A DNA stretch of 64,000 bases, taken from Jatrophihabitans sp964252635 (GTDB lineage Bacteria; Actinomycetota; Actinomycetes; Mycobacteriales; Jatrophihabitantaceae). A model generated the notes under the pieces. The model saw only the letters and a program-made list of their open reading frames with translations. It searched no databases and was not told the DNA's origin. Position numbers and translations under genes: made by a program. Below are positions 16,945 to 27,070 of this stretch, in pieces. Each line of letters opens with the position of its first letter. The first letter of the stretch is position 1. The stretch covers positions 62,001 to 126,000 of the forward strand of contig NZ_CAXUNP010000002.1 in assembly GCF_964252635.1 (NCBI RefSeq), read 5' to 3'.

Positions 16945-17514
16945 ATGAGCGCAGTGCTCGCGGCGAAGGAACCCGGACCCCTGAACTTCGTGTGGTCCGA
17001 GTTCGTCCTCGTCCTGATCATCTTCGCGATCCTGTTCTACCTGGTGCGCAAGTACGTCGTGCCCGCGTTCGAGAAGAACTTCGCGGCACGTCGGGACGCC
17101 ATCGAGGGTGGACTGGAACGCGCCGAGAAGGCGCAGGCCGAGGCCAAGGCCACGCTGGAGAAGTACCAGCAGCAGCTCGCCGAGGCGCGGTCAGAGGCCG
17201 CCCAGATCCGCGAGAACGCCCGCGCCGAGGCGCAGCGCACCATCGAGGAGCTGCGTGCGCAGGCGCAGGAGGAATCGGCGCGGATCGTCGCCCGCGGCGA
17301 GGAGCAGCTGGCCAACCAGCGGCAGGCCGTCGTGCGCGAGCTGCGCGGCGAGATCGGCACGCTGGCCGTCGAGCTGTCCGAGCGCATCGTGCAGCAGCGC
17401 CTCGCCGACGACGCACAGGTCTCGGCCACGGTCGACTCGTTCCTGGCCGGCCTCGAGGCACAGGATGACGCCACGTCGGCCTCGACAGGGTCGGCAGGGG
17501 AGCCGCGGGCATGA
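16945..17514 (+). CDS. atpF: ATP synthase Fo subunit b
   Basis: Peripheral-stalk subunit of 189 residues: one N-terminal membrane helix (SEFVLVLIIFAILFYLV) then a long Ala/Glu/Arg-rich coiled coil, ending in a Ser/Thr/Asp-rich tail. AGGAG precedes the ATG. Its TGA overlaps the atpH start. Confidence 0.96.
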   Translation: MSAVLAAKEPGPLNFVWSEFVLVLIIFAILFYLVRKYVVPAFEKNFAARRDAIEGGLERAEKAQAEAKATLEKYQQQLAEARSEAAQIRENARAEAQRTIEELRAQAQEESARIVARGEEQLANQRQAVVRELRGEIGTLAVELSERIVQQRLADDAQVSATVDSFLAGLEAQDDATSASTGSAGEPRA

Positions 17515-18335
17515 TGCGATCGGCGAGCCGGCAGGCGCTCGAGACCCTGCAGGACGAGCAGCGCTCGGCGGTGGGCCCGCGAGCCCACGCCACCACGCTG
17601 GTGACCCTCGCGCAGGAGCTCTACGCCGTGGCCGACCTGCTCGTCGGCAACCCGCGTCTGCGGCGCACGGTGGGTGACCCGGCAACACCCGCCGACGACC
17701 GCGTCGGCATCCTCGAGGGCCTGATCGGGTCCCAGATCGGCGAGGCGGCCCGCAGGGTCGTCGCCGCCGCGGTCCGGCTGCGGTGGTCGAACCCGTGGGA
17801 CCTGTGCGACTCCCTCGAGAGCGCCGGCGACGACGCGCTGTTCGCCTCCGCCGAGAAGCGCAGCGAGCTCGACACCGTCGAGGACGAGCTGTTCCGCTTC
17901 GAACGCATCATCCAGGGTGACGGCGAGCTCGTCGCGCTGCTCGACGAGTACACGGTCGACCCGGCCCGCCGCCGGACCCTGCTCGACTCGTTGCTCGGGG
18001 GCAAGGTCAGCGACGCCACCAAGGCGTTGCTCGACCACGCCGTCTCCAGCCAGCGCAAGCGCAGCATCCTGCTGGCCATCGACGACCTGCTCGAGCTGGC
18101 GGCCAAGCGCCAGGAGCGCTCGATCGCGCGCGTGGTGTCCGCCAGCCCGCTCAGCGACGCGCAGCAGCGCAAGCTCACCCGGATCCTGACCGAGATGTAC
18201 GGGCGCGAGATCACGCTGCGCACCGCGCTCGACCCCGCCGTCCAGGGCGGTCTCGTGATCCGCGTCGGTGACGAGGTCATCGACGGCAGCGTGGCCGCCC
18301 GCTTCGCCACGGCCCGATCCTCGCTCACCACCTGA
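17511..18335 (+). CDS. atpH: ATP synthase F1 subunit delta
   Basis: Stator subunit linking the b dimer to the alpha3beta3 head. At 274 residues it has the length usual in actinobacteria, longer than the roughly 180 of E. coli; the OSCP-like region and a C-terminal VQGGLVIRVGDEVIDGSVAARF motif are present. ATG 17511 overlaps the atpF stop; a second in-frame ATG lies at 17514. Confidence 0.95.
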   Translation: MMRSASRQALETLQDEQRSAVGPRAHATTLVTLAQELYAVADLLVGNPRLRRTVGDPATPADDRVGILEGLIGSQIGEAARRVVAAAVRLRWSNPWDLCDSLESAGDDALFASAEKRSELDTVEDELFRFERIIQGDGELVALLDEYTVDPARRRTLLDSLLGGKVSDATKALLDHAVSSQRKRSILLAIDDLLELAAKRQERSIARVVSASPLSDAQQRKLTRILTEMYGREITLRTALDPAVQGGLVIRVGDEVIDGSVAARFATARSSLTT

Positions 18336-18384
18336 GCCCACCGACTCACGCACGACGCCCACGACCGAGAAGAAGGAAACACTT

Positions 18385-19935
<1,551 letters not shown>

Positions 19936-20943
19936 ATGGGAGCCCAGCTTCGCGTCTACCGCCGGCGCATCAGCGCCACGCAGTCGACGCGCAAGATCAC
20001 CAAGGCGATGGAGCTCATCGCCGCCTCGCGCATCGCCAAAGCCCAGCAACGGATGAAGGCCGCCCGGCCGTATGCCGACGAGCTGAGCCGGGCGCTGGCC
20101 GCGCTGACCGACGAGACCTCGCTGCGGCACCCGATGCTCAACGGGGTCGAAAACCCGCGCCGTGCGGGCATCCTGCTCGTCACCTCCGACCGCGGCCTGG
20201 CCGGCGGCTACAACGCCAACGCCATCCGACGCGCCAACGACCTCGCCGCGCAGCTCGAGGGCGACGGCAAGGAGGTGGAGCGTTACGTCATCGGCCGCAA
20301 GGGCGTCGCGTACTTCCGCTTCCGCAACATCGACCTCGCCGGGGCGTGGACGGGCTTCTCCGAGCAGCCCAACTTCACCGACGCCCGGGGGGCTACCGAG
20401 GCGGTCGTGTTCGCGCTCGAGGCCACGTCCGAGGGCACGGTCAAGGTGTCCGAGGACGAGTCGGGCGGGCGCGCGGCCGGCGAGCGGGCCGGCATCGACG
20501 AGCTGTGGGTGGTCTACACCCGCTTCGTCAACTCCGTCAGCCAGACCCCCCGCGCCGTGCAGGTGTCGCCCGTCCAGTCAGACCAGGACGACGACGTGAG
20601 TACCGACGACGGCGAGGACCGTGAGCAGGGACAGGACGCGTCGGGTTCCGACGACGACGGTCCCAAGCCGCTGTACGAGTTCGAGCCCGAGCCGGGCAAG
20701 CTGATCGAGGCCCTGTTGCCGCGCTACATCAGCTCGCGCATCTTCTCGGCGCTGCTCGAGTCGGCGGCGTCCGAGTCGGCCGCCCGCCGCCGCGCCATGA
20801 AGTCGGCGAGCGACAACGCCACGGACCTCATCAAGACCTACACCCGGCTGGCGAACCAGGCCCGCCAGGCGGAGATCACCCAGGAAATCAGCGAGATCGT
20901 CGGCGGTGCCGACGCGCTTGCGTCAGCAGGAGCTGAGGACTAA
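19936..20943 (+). CDS. atpG: ATP synthase F1 subunit gamma with acidic insertion
   Basis: Central rotor shaft of F1. N- and C-terminal helices are conserved (RRRISATQSTRKITKAMELIAASRI and ARQAEITQEISEIVGGADAL). The protein is 335 residues, about 30-45 longer than usual, mainly because of an Asp/Glu/Gln-rich insertion at residues about 212-245 (QSDQDDD, DGEDREQGQD, GSDDDGP) between the central Rossmann-like domain and the C-terminal helix. The mycobacterial gamma loop lies elsewhere, so this is a different extra element. The start follows the atpA TAG without a gap. Confidence 0.96.
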   Translation: MGAQLRVYRRRISATQSTRKITKAMELIAASRIAKAQQRMKAARPYADELSRALAALTDETSLRHPMLNGVENPRRAGILLVTSDRGLAGGYNANAIRRANDLAAQLEGDGKEVERYVIGRKGVAYFRFRNIDLAGAWTGFSEQPNFTDARGATEAVVFALEATSEGTVKVSEDESGGRAAGERAGIDELWVVYTRFVNSVSQTPRAVQVSPVQSDQDDDVSTDDGEDREQGQDASGSDDDGPKPLYEFEPEPGKLIEALLPRYISSRIFSALLESAASESAARRRAMKSASDNATDLIKTYTRLANQARQAEITQEISEIVGGADALASAGAED

Positions 20944-22391
20944 TGACCGCAACAGCCAACCCGACCTCCGACAAGGTCGAGACCACCACCGGCCGCGTCG
21001 TCCGCGTCATCGGCCCGGTGGTCGACGTCGAGTTCGGCCGCACCACGATGCCGCCGCTGAACCAGGCGCTCACCACCGAGATCCAGCTCGGCGAGCTGTC
21101 CAAGACCATGACCCTCGAGGTCGCCCAGCACATCGGCGACGACATGGTCCGCGCCATCGCGCTGCAGCCCACCGACGGGCTCGTACGCGGCGCCCCGGTC
21201 ACCGACACCGGTGGCCCCATCACCGTCCCGGTCGGCGACGTCACCAAGGGTCACGTGTTCGACGCGCTCGGCCGGCCGCTTGACGTCGCGCCCGCGGACC
21301 TGGACATCAAGGAGCGCTGGCCGATCCACCGCGAGCCGCCGCCCTTCGACGAGCTGGAGTCCAAGACCGAGCCGTTCTGGACGGGCATCAAGGTCATCGA
21401 CCTGCTCACGCCCTACGTGGTCGGCGGCAAGATCGGCCTGTTCGGCGGTGCCGGTGTCGGCAAGACGGTGCTCATCCAGGAGATGATCTACCGCGTCGCC
21501 GAGAACTTCGGTGGTGTGTCGGTGTTCGCCGGCGTCGGTGAGCGCACCCGCGAGGGCAACGACCTCATCGCCGAGATGACCGACTCCGGCGTGCTCGAGA
21601 AGACCGCGCTCGTGTTCGGCCAGATGGACGAGCCGCCGGGCACCCGGCTGCGCGTGGCGCTCTCGGCGCTGACCATGGCCGAGTACTTCCGGGACGTGCA
21701 GAAGCAGGACGTGCTGCTGTTCATCGACAACATCTTCCGGTTCACCCAGGCCGGTTCCGAGGTGTCGACCCTGCTCGGTCGCATGCCGTCGGCCGTGGGT
21801 TACCAGCCCACGCTGGCCGACGAGATGGGCCAGCTGCAGGAGCGCATCACCTCGACGCGCGGCCACTCGATCACCTCGATGCAGGCGATCTACGTGCCCG
21901 CCGACGACATCACCGACCCGGCGCCGCACACCACGTTCGCCCACCTCGACGCCACCACGACGCTGTCGCGTCCGGTGTCGGAGAAGGGCATCTACCCCGC
22001 GGTCGACCCGCTCGACTCGACCAGCCGGATCCTGGACGCCCAGTACGTGGGCCAGGAGCACTACGACGTCGCCAACCGCACGAAGCAGATCCTGCAGCGC
22101 TACAAGGAGCTGCAGGACATCATCGCCATCCTCGGTATCGACGAGCTGTCCGAGGAGGACAAGGTCATCGTCAACCGGGCGCGGCGCATCGAGCGGTTCC
22201 TGTCGCAGAACACCTTCGTGGCCAAGCAGTTCACGGGTGTCGACGGGTCGTTCGTGCCGGTCGAGGAGACCATCGACGCGTTCAAGCGGCTGACCGAGGG
22301 CGAGTTCGACAGCTACCCCGAGCAGGCCTTCTTCATGTGCGGCGGCCTCGAGGACCTCGAGGCCAACGCGAAGAGACTGCGGGACTCCTGA
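20943..22391 (+). CDS. atpD: ATP synthase F1 subunit beta
   Basis: Catalytic subunit. P-loop GGAGVGKT lies at residues 168-175, with the GERTREGNDL catalytic glutamate segment and the MPSAVGYQPTLADEMG motif following. It has 482 residues, a normal length. The ATG overlaps the atpG TAA (TAATG). Confidence 0.98.
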   Translation: MTATANPTSDKVETTTGRVVRVIGPVVDVEFGRTTMPPLNQALTTEIQLGELSKTMTLEVAQHIGDDMVRAIALQPTDGLVRGAPVTDTGGPITVPVGDVTKGHVFDALGRPLDVAPADLDIKERWPIHREPPPFDELESKTEPFWTGIKVIDLLTPYVVGGKIGLFGGAGVGKTVLIQEMIYRVAENFGGVSVFAGVGERTREGNDLIAEMTDSGVLEKTALVFGQMDEPPGTRLRVALSALTMAEYFRDVQKQDVLLFIDNIFRFTQAGSEVSTLLGRMPSAVGYQPTLADEMGQLQERITSTRGHSITSMQAIYVPADDITDPAPHTTFAHLDATTTLSRPVSEKGIYPAVDPLDSTSRILDAQYVGQEHYDVANRTKQILQRYKELQDIIAILGIDELSEEDKVIVNRARRIERFLSQNTFVAKQFTGVDGSFVPVEETIDAFKRLTEGEFDSYPEQAFFMCGGLEDLEANAKRLRDS

Positions 22392-22394
22392 CCC

Positions 22395-22784
22395 ATGCCT
22401 GATTCCATGCACGTGGAGCTCGTGTCGATCGAGGAACCGATCTGGTCAGGCGACGCCAGCGCCGTCTTCGCCCGCACCGTGACCGGTTCGATCGGCATCC
22501 TGCCGAGCCACGCGCCGTTGCTGGCGGCGCTGGCTCCGGGCTTCTCGGTACGCATCGATACCGACAGCGGTGACTCGCTGAACGTGGCGGTGCACGGCGG
22601 GTTCCTCTCGGTGCGCAAGGACGGCGTTTCTGTGCTGGCCGAACAGGCCGAGATGTCCGACGACATCGACGTGTCACGCGCGCGCCAGCAGCTGGAGAGC
22701 AACAACCCGGACGACGGGCCAGAGGCCGAGGCCGCCCACAACCGGGCCCTGGCGCGTTTGCGCGCCGCCGGCGAAGACGTCTGA
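22395..22784 (+). CDS. atpC: ATP synthase F1 subunit epsilon
   Basis: Rotor subunit that inhibits ATP hydrolysis. The 129-residue protein has the N-terminal beta-barrel (ARTVTGSIGILPSHAPLLAAL) and a short C-terminal helical part with A/R-rich sequence. It starts three bases after atpD and ends the atp operon. Confidence 0.94.
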   Translation: MPDSMHVELVSIEEPIWSGDASAVFARTVTGSIGILPSHAPLLAALAPGFSVRIDTDSGDSLNVAVHGGFLSVRKDGVSVLAEQAEMSDDIDVSRARQQLESNNPDDGPEAEAAHNRALARLRAAGEDV

Positions 22785-22811
22785 TCGTCACGACGGGTCC
22801 GGGACGACAAC

Positions 22812-23216
22812 GTGCACATCGTCGATCTGATCGTGGTGTGTGCGGCCGTCGTCCTCGTCGTGCTCTTCGCCTTCACCCTGGCCCGGCAACGGCACATGCT
22901 GCGGATGCGTGGTGCCGTGCCGGTGGCCGTGCAGCGCGGCCACCGGTGGTTGTACGGCATCGGTCGCTACCAGGGCGGTGAGCTGCGGTGGTACCGCGCC
23001 CTGGGCGTGGGTACCCGGCCGTCCCGGGTGCTGCGGCGTGGCGAGGTCAAGGTGATCGGGCACCGCGGCCGCACGCAGGCGGAGAGCTCGTCACTGCCGA
23101 AGGGCGCCGTCATCGTCGAGTGTCGGGTCGACGGAGAGACGCTGTCGGTGGCTTTCGGCGACAGTGCCTTCACCGGGTTCGTGTCCTGGCTGGAGTCCTC
23201 GGCACCGATGACATGA
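22812..23216 (+). CDS. DUF2550 membrane-anchored protein
   Basis: A 134-residue protein with one N-terminal helix (VDLIVVCAAVVLVVLFAFTLARQ) followed by a basic, beta-rich domain (RWLYGIGRYQGGELRWYRALGVGTRPSR). This matches the DUF2550 family found directly after atpC in many actinobacteria, including the Rv1312 position of M. tuberculosis. Function unknown. The GTG start is 27 bases after atpC, so it is probably co-transcribed with it. Confidence 0.8.
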   Translation: MHIVDLIVVCAAVVLVVLFAFTLARQRHMLRMRGAVPVAVQRGHRWLYGIGRYQGGELRWYRALGVGTRPSRVLRRGEVKVIGHRGRTQAESSSLPKGAVIVECRVDGETLSVAFGDSAFTGFVSWLESSAPMT

Positions 23217-23226
23217 GACCGACGGC

Positions 23227-23742
23227 GTGACCGGTCGGGGCGGCCCGCAGCTCGTCGTCTTCGGCGGCCTGCCGGGCGTCGGGAAGACGACCCTGGCCCG
23301 CCGCGTCGCCGACGCGCTCGGCGTCACCTTCCTGCGGATCGACACCATCGAGGCGGCAGCGGCCCGCAGCGGCCTGGAGATCGGTGACGCGCCGGTCGGG
23401 TACCTCGTCGCCTCGTGGGTCGCGGCCGACCAGTTGCGGGCCGGGCGGTCCGTCGTTGCGGACGCGGTGAACAACGTCGAGGTGGCGCGGGCCGGCTGGC
23501 GCGAGGTCGCGTCCGAGACCGACGTCCGGATCCGGTTCGTACACGTCACCTGCGACGACGACCACGAACACCGTCGGCGGGTGGAGTCACGCGCGGCCGA
23601 TCTCACCGGGCACGTCGTGCCCACCTGGGACGACGTGCGCCGGCGGACCTGGGAACCGTTCATCGACGACCACCTGCTCGTCGACAACCGCGGCGCGGTC
23701 GAACCGCACGTCGAACGGATCGTGGCCTGGCTCAGGCGGTGA
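23227..23742 (+). CDS. Small P-loop kinase-like protein (AAA_33 type)
   Basis: A 171-residue nucleotide-binding protein with Walker A GGLPGVGKTTLARRVADALG near the N-terminus, a DTIEAAA segment and a VDNRG motif near the end, as in the predicted-kinase family related to Zeta-toxin and chloramphenicol phosphotransferase folds. Substrate unknown. It starts ten bases after the DUF2550 stop and overlaps the convergent gluconokinase by 11 bp. Confidence 0.75.
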   Translation: MTGRGGPQLVVFGGLPGVGKTTLARRVADALGVTFLRIDTIEAAAARSGLEIGDAPVGYLVASWVAADQLRAGRSVVADAVNNVEVARAGWREVASETDVRIRFVHVTCDDDHEHRRRVESRAADLTGHVVPTWDDVRRRTWEPFIDDHLLVDNRGAVEPHVERIVAWLRR

Positions 23743-24259
23743 CGCCCGGAGTGACGGCGTCGACGATCTCCTGCACCTGTTCGGCCGGTGGCCGGGCGAC
23801 CTCGACGGTCAGGGCCCGCTCGTCCGGACCCGGTACCTCGAGCGTGCCGAGCTGCGAATCGAGCAGCGAAGGCGGCATGTAGTGACCCCGCCGGGCACCC
23901 AGCCGGGCCAGCAACAGCTCGCGGTCGCCGTGCAGCAGCACGAACACGACGTGGTCGGAGATCCCCTCGCGCAGACGTTCGCGGTAGCTGCGCTTCAGGG
24001 CCGAGCAGGTGATGATGCCCGGCTGTCCGGCCCGCACCCGCTGCGCCATCCAGTCGTGCACCCGGTCGAGCCACGGCCGGCGGTCGGCATCGGTGAGCGG
24101 GTGCCCGGCCGCCATCTTGTCGACGTTCGCCTGCGGGTGCAGGTCGTCACCCTCGCCGAAGTCCCATCCCAGGCGCGCGGCGAGAAGGGCGCCGATCGTC
24201 GACTTCCCGGAACCCGACACGCCCATGATCACGAGGATCGGCGGAGCCGCCAGCGGCAC
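23732..24259 (-). CDS. gntK: Gluconokinase
   Basis: Phosphorylates D-gluconate to 6-phosphogluconate. The 175-residue protein shows the GntK features: P-loop MGVSGSGKST, the GDDLHPQANVDKMAAGHPLTDADRRPWL substrate loop, CSALKRSYRERLR and the GHYMPPSLLDSQLGTLE motif. It lies one base after the adenosyltransferase stop on the same strand, so the two form an operon although their functions are not linked in an obvious way. The 3' end overlaps the convergent kinase gene. Confidence 0.93.
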   Translation of the reverse strand: MPLAAPPILVIMGVSGSGKSTIGALLAARLGWDFGEGDDLHPQANVDKMAAGHPLTDADRRPWLDRVHDWMAQRVRAGQPGIITCSALKRSYRERLREGISDHVVFVLLHGDRELLLARLGARRGHYMPPSLLDSQLGTLEVPGPDERALTVEVARPPAEQVQEIVDAVTPGVTA

Positions 24260-24260
24260 G

Positions 24261-24833
24261 TCAGCGCTCGCCGCCCGGCCTCCACTGGACGTCGCCCTCC
24301 GGGTTGGCCACCCGGGCCAGGATGAACAGCAGGTCGGACAGGCGATTCAGGTACAACATCGCCTGCTTGTTCGTACGGTCCGGGTCAGCCTCGAACAGGG
24401 CCCACGCGCTGCGTTCGGCGCGCCGGGACAGCGTCCGCGCCTGGTGCAGCAGCGCGGCGCCGGCCGTGCCCCCCGGCAGGATGAAGCTGTCGAGCTTGGT
24501 CAGCTCGGCGTTGAACTCGTCGCACCAGTTCTCGAGCCGCTCGACGTAGCCGGCCTCGACGCGCAGCGGCGGGTACTCGGGGTCGGGCACGACCGGCGTG
24601 CACAGGTCGGCGCCGACGTCGAACAGGTCGTTCTGCACGACGTCGAGTACCCGCGTGATGCGCTGGGGAAGCCCGCCGAGGGCGAGCGCGACACCCAACG
24701 AGGCGTTGGTCTCGTCGCAGTCCGCGTAGGCCGCCACCCGAGGGTCGGTCTTGCGCACCCGCGACATGTCCCCGAGCGAGGTGGTGCCGTCGTCGCCGGT
24801 GCGGGTGTAGATGCGGGTCAGGTGTATGGCCAC
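24261..24833 (-). CDS. Cob(I)alamin adenosyltransferase, PduO type
   Basis: Transfers the adenosyl group of ATP to cob(I)alamin, giving coenzyme B12. The 190-residue protein has the PduO signature TRTGDDGTTSLGD at the N-terminus, ADCDETNASLG, and a C-terminal RRAERSAWAL...YLNRLSDLLFILAR segment that binds ATP. The product is the cofactor of both mutases in this window (28053 and 51456). A TAGGGT box seven bases before the GTG predicts a leaderless mRNA; the promoter is back to back with that of murA. Confidence 0.93.
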   Translation of the reverse strand: MAIHLTRIYTRTGDDGTTSLGDMSRVRKTDPRVAAYADCDETNASLGVALALGGLPQRITRVLDVVQNDLFDVGADLCTPVVPDPEYPPLRVEAGYVERLENWCDEFNAELTKLDSFILPGGTAGAALLHQARTLSRRAERSAWALFEADPDRTNKQAMLYLNRLSDLLFILARVANPEGDVQWRPGGER

Positions 24834-24865
24834 GTGCTGAACCCTACGCGGGTTAGCCTGGTCCG
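24834..24865. promoter_or_regulatory. Divergent leaderless promoters, adenosyltransferase/murA
   Basis: Only 32 bp separate the two start codons. Minus strand: TAGGGT at 24846-24841, seven bases before GTG 24833. Plus strand: TAGCCT at 24854-24859, six bases before ATG 24866. Any -35 contacts must fall at the edge of, or inside, the opposite gene. Confidence 0.6.
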
Positions 24866-26146
24866 ATGCAGGTCCTCAGAGTGGTGGGCGGCGCGCGGCT
24901 GGCCGGCAGCGTCGACGTCGTCGGAGCCAAGAACAGTGTCCTGAAGCTGATGGCGGCCACCCTGCTGGCACCCGGGGCCAGCACGGTGGGCAATCTCCCG
25001 GCCATCTCCGACGTCACGATCATGCGCCAGCTGCTCGAGGGCATGGGTTGCGACGCCGAGGAGTCCCGCGTCGACGCGGTCGACCGGGTCACCATCACCG
25101 TCCCGGACGAGCTGAGCCCCGAGGCGCCCTACGACCTCGTGCGCAAGATCCGCGGCTCCATCTGCGTCCTGGGCCCGCTCATCGCCCGGACAGGGGGGGC
25201 CAAGGTGGCCCTGCCCGGCGGCGACGCCATCGGCACCCGCCCGCTCGACATGCACTTCGCCGGTCTCGAGAAGATGGGCGTCGACATCCGCATCGAGCAC
25301 GGTTACGTGGTCGCCGAGTCCGACGAGCTGCGCGGCGCCAACATCTGGCTGGACTTCCCCAGCGTCGGGGCCACCGAGAACATCATGACCGCCGCGGTGC
25401 TGGCCAAGGGCACGACGGTGATCGACAACGCCGCACGCGAGCCCGAGATCGTCGACCTCTGCCAGATGCTGGTGGCGATGGGGGCCCAGATCGACGGCAT
25501 CGGGTCGTCGACGCTGGAGATCACCGGTGTCGAGGGGCTGCACCCCACCTCGCACGACGCGGTGCCCGACCGGATCGTCGCCGGCACGTGGGCCATGGCA
25601 GCGCTGGCCACCCAGGGCGACATCACGGTCCGCGGGGCCAAGTCCGACCATCTCCGGATCGCGTTGGACAAGGTCGACCGGGCCGGCGGCGTCGTCGAGA
25701 CGCTGGTGGACGGCTTCCGCGTCTCGATCGACCACCGCCCCAAGAGCTTCGACGTCGTCACGCTGCCCTACCCGGGGCTGGCCACCGACCTCCAGCCGCA
25801 GGCCATCGCGACGCTGTCGGTGGCCGAGGGCACAGCCATGATCACCGAGAACCTCTTCGAGTCTCGATTCATGTTCTGCGACGAGATCTCACGCATGGGC
25901 GCGGACGTGCGCACCGACGGCCACCACGCCGTCGTGCGCGGCCGCGAGGCGCTGTCCGGCGCTCCGGTGCGGGCCACCGACATCCGGGCCGGGGTCGGCC
26001 TCGTCATCGCCGGCCTGGTCGCCGACGGGGTCACCGAGGTGGCCGAGATCCACCACATCGACCGCGGGTACGTGCGTTTCGAGGAGCAGCTGCGGGCGCT
26101 GGGCGCCGAGGTCGAGCGCGTCGAGTCAACGACGTTCGGCGGCTGA
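24866..26146 (+). CDS. murA: UDP-N-acetylglucosamine 1-carboxyvinyltransferase, Asp-type active site
   Basis: First committed step of peptidoglycan synthesis, adding enolpyruvate from PEP to UDP-GlcNAc. The 426-residue EPSP-synthase-fold protein has KNSVLKLMAA near the N-terminus and the active-site loop ALPGGDAIGTRP, where residue 120 is Asp instead of the usual Cys. In M. tuberculosis and Chlamydia the same Cys-to-Asp replacement gives intrinsic fosfomycin resistance while keeping activity, so resistance is predicted here. Leaderless promoter (TAGCCT plus six bases). The 3' end overlaps pcs by 21 bp. Confidence 0.96.
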   Translation: MQVLRVVGGARLAGSVDVVGAKNSVLKLMAATLLAPGASTVGNLPAISDVTIMRQLLEGMGCDAEESRVDAVDRVTITVPDELSPEAPYDLVRKIRGSICVLGPLIARTGGAKVALPGGDAIGTRPLDMHFAGLEKMGVDIRIEHGYVVAESDELRGANIWLDFPSVGATENIMTAAVLAKGTTVIDNAAREPEIVDLCQMLVAMGAQIDGIGSSTLEITGVEGLHPTSHDAVPDRIVAGTWAMAALATQGDITVRGAKSDHLRIALDKVDRAGGVVETLVDGFRVSIDHRPKSFDVVTLPYPGLATDLQPQAIATLSVAEGTAMITENLFESRFMFCDEISRMGADVRTDGHHAVVRGREALSGAPVRATDIRAGVGLVIAGLVADGVTEVAEIHHIDRGYVRFEEQLRALGAEVERVESTTFGG

Positions 26147-26995
26147 GCCCACCTCGCTGGGCGCTGCGGCGTCGTCCGGCGTCGTGTCGGACGTCGTGTC
26201 GGACGTCGTGTCGCCGAGGCCGTGCACCGGCGCCACCTCACCCCCCGACCGCCGCAGGTTGCGGTCGTGCAGCGAACGCAGGACTGCCAGCAGGATGAAG
26301 TACCCGCTGCCGGCGTACATGAGGACCTGCGGCACCAGGTAGTGGTGCGGCAGGGTCAGGGTGCCCGCGGCGATGCCGCCCATCCAGAACACGGTGGCCG
26401 TCCAGGTGTAGTACCGCATCCACCGGGCACGGGCGATGTGCGGGTAGGGCATGTTCGACAGGCACAGCAGGGACAGGATCAGGACCAGCACCGCGCCGAC
26501 CCAGGTCTTGGCCTGCAGGAGGAACAGCAGCGGGCCCACCAGGTTCCACGCGGCCGGGTGGCCACGGAACCAGTTGTCCTCGGTCATCATGTCCTTGCGG
26601 GCGAACCAGATCGCCGAGCAGAACACCAGCACGCACAGCACGAAGACGCCGAAGTTGTTCTGTGGGACGACGTTGAACTCGTACATGAAACAGGCCGGGA
26701 CGATGACGCACGTCACGTAGTCGATGATCAGGTCCAGCATGAACCCGTCGATGAGCGGAACGCGCCGTTCCACCTCGAGCGCGCGGGCGATGGGGCCGTC
26801 GATGCCGTCGATCAGCAGGGTCAGCAGCAGCCAGACGATCGCGTGCTTGGCGTTGCCCACGAGCACGTCGCGCAGGGCGAGCATGGCGGCGACGATGCCG
26901 AGGGTGGTGAACAGGTGGACCGCCCAGGCCCGCCCCCACTGCGCGGGCGAGAACTCGTCGCCCGTGTGACGGAAGGGGGACATCGGCGTGGACAT
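26126..26995 (-). CDS. pcs: Phosphatidylcholine synthase
   Basis: CDP-alcohol phosphatidyltransferase-family membrane enzyme. The 289-residue protein has about eight helices and the motif DGIDGPIARALEV...LIDGFMLDLIIDYV, in which the spacing of the AR and GxxxDxxxD parts is longer than in the common family and matches Pcs, which joins CDP-diacylglycerol and choline. Phosphatidylcholine is not universal in actinobacteria, so the call deserves lipid analysis. ATG 26995 follows TAGAGT by six bases (leaderless). The C-terminus has three SDTT-type repeats. Confidence 0.8.
   Translation of the reverse strand: MSTPMSPFRHTGDEFSPAQWGRAWAVHLFTTLGIVAAMLALRDVLVGNAKHAIVWLLLTLLIDGIDGPIARALEVERRVPLIDGFMLDLIIDYVTCVIVPACFMYEFNVVPQNNFGVFVLCVLVFCSAIWFARKDMMTEDNWFRGHPAAWNLVGPLLFLLQAKTWVGAVLVLILSLLCLSNMPYPHIARARWMRYYTWTATVFWMGGIAAGTLTLPHHYLVPQVLMYAGSGYFILLAVLRSLHDRNLRRSGGEVAPVHGLGDTTSDTTSDTTPDDAAAPSEVGSAAERR
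26181..26216 (-). repeat. Three 12-bp tandem repeats in the pcs 3' end
   Basis: Three copies of GTCGTGTCGGAC (the last ending CCG) on the plus strand encode an Asp/Thr/Ser-rich repeat (DTTS) in the cytoplasmic tail of the phosphatidylcholine synthase. Likely replication slippage in a region under little constraint. Confidence 0.85.
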
Positions 26996-27070
26996 TGCCC
27001 CGACTCTAGGCCGCGGGGTGGGCTCCACAAAGTCGGCGCGTGCCCACTGCCAGAGGCGGGCCCACGGGGT

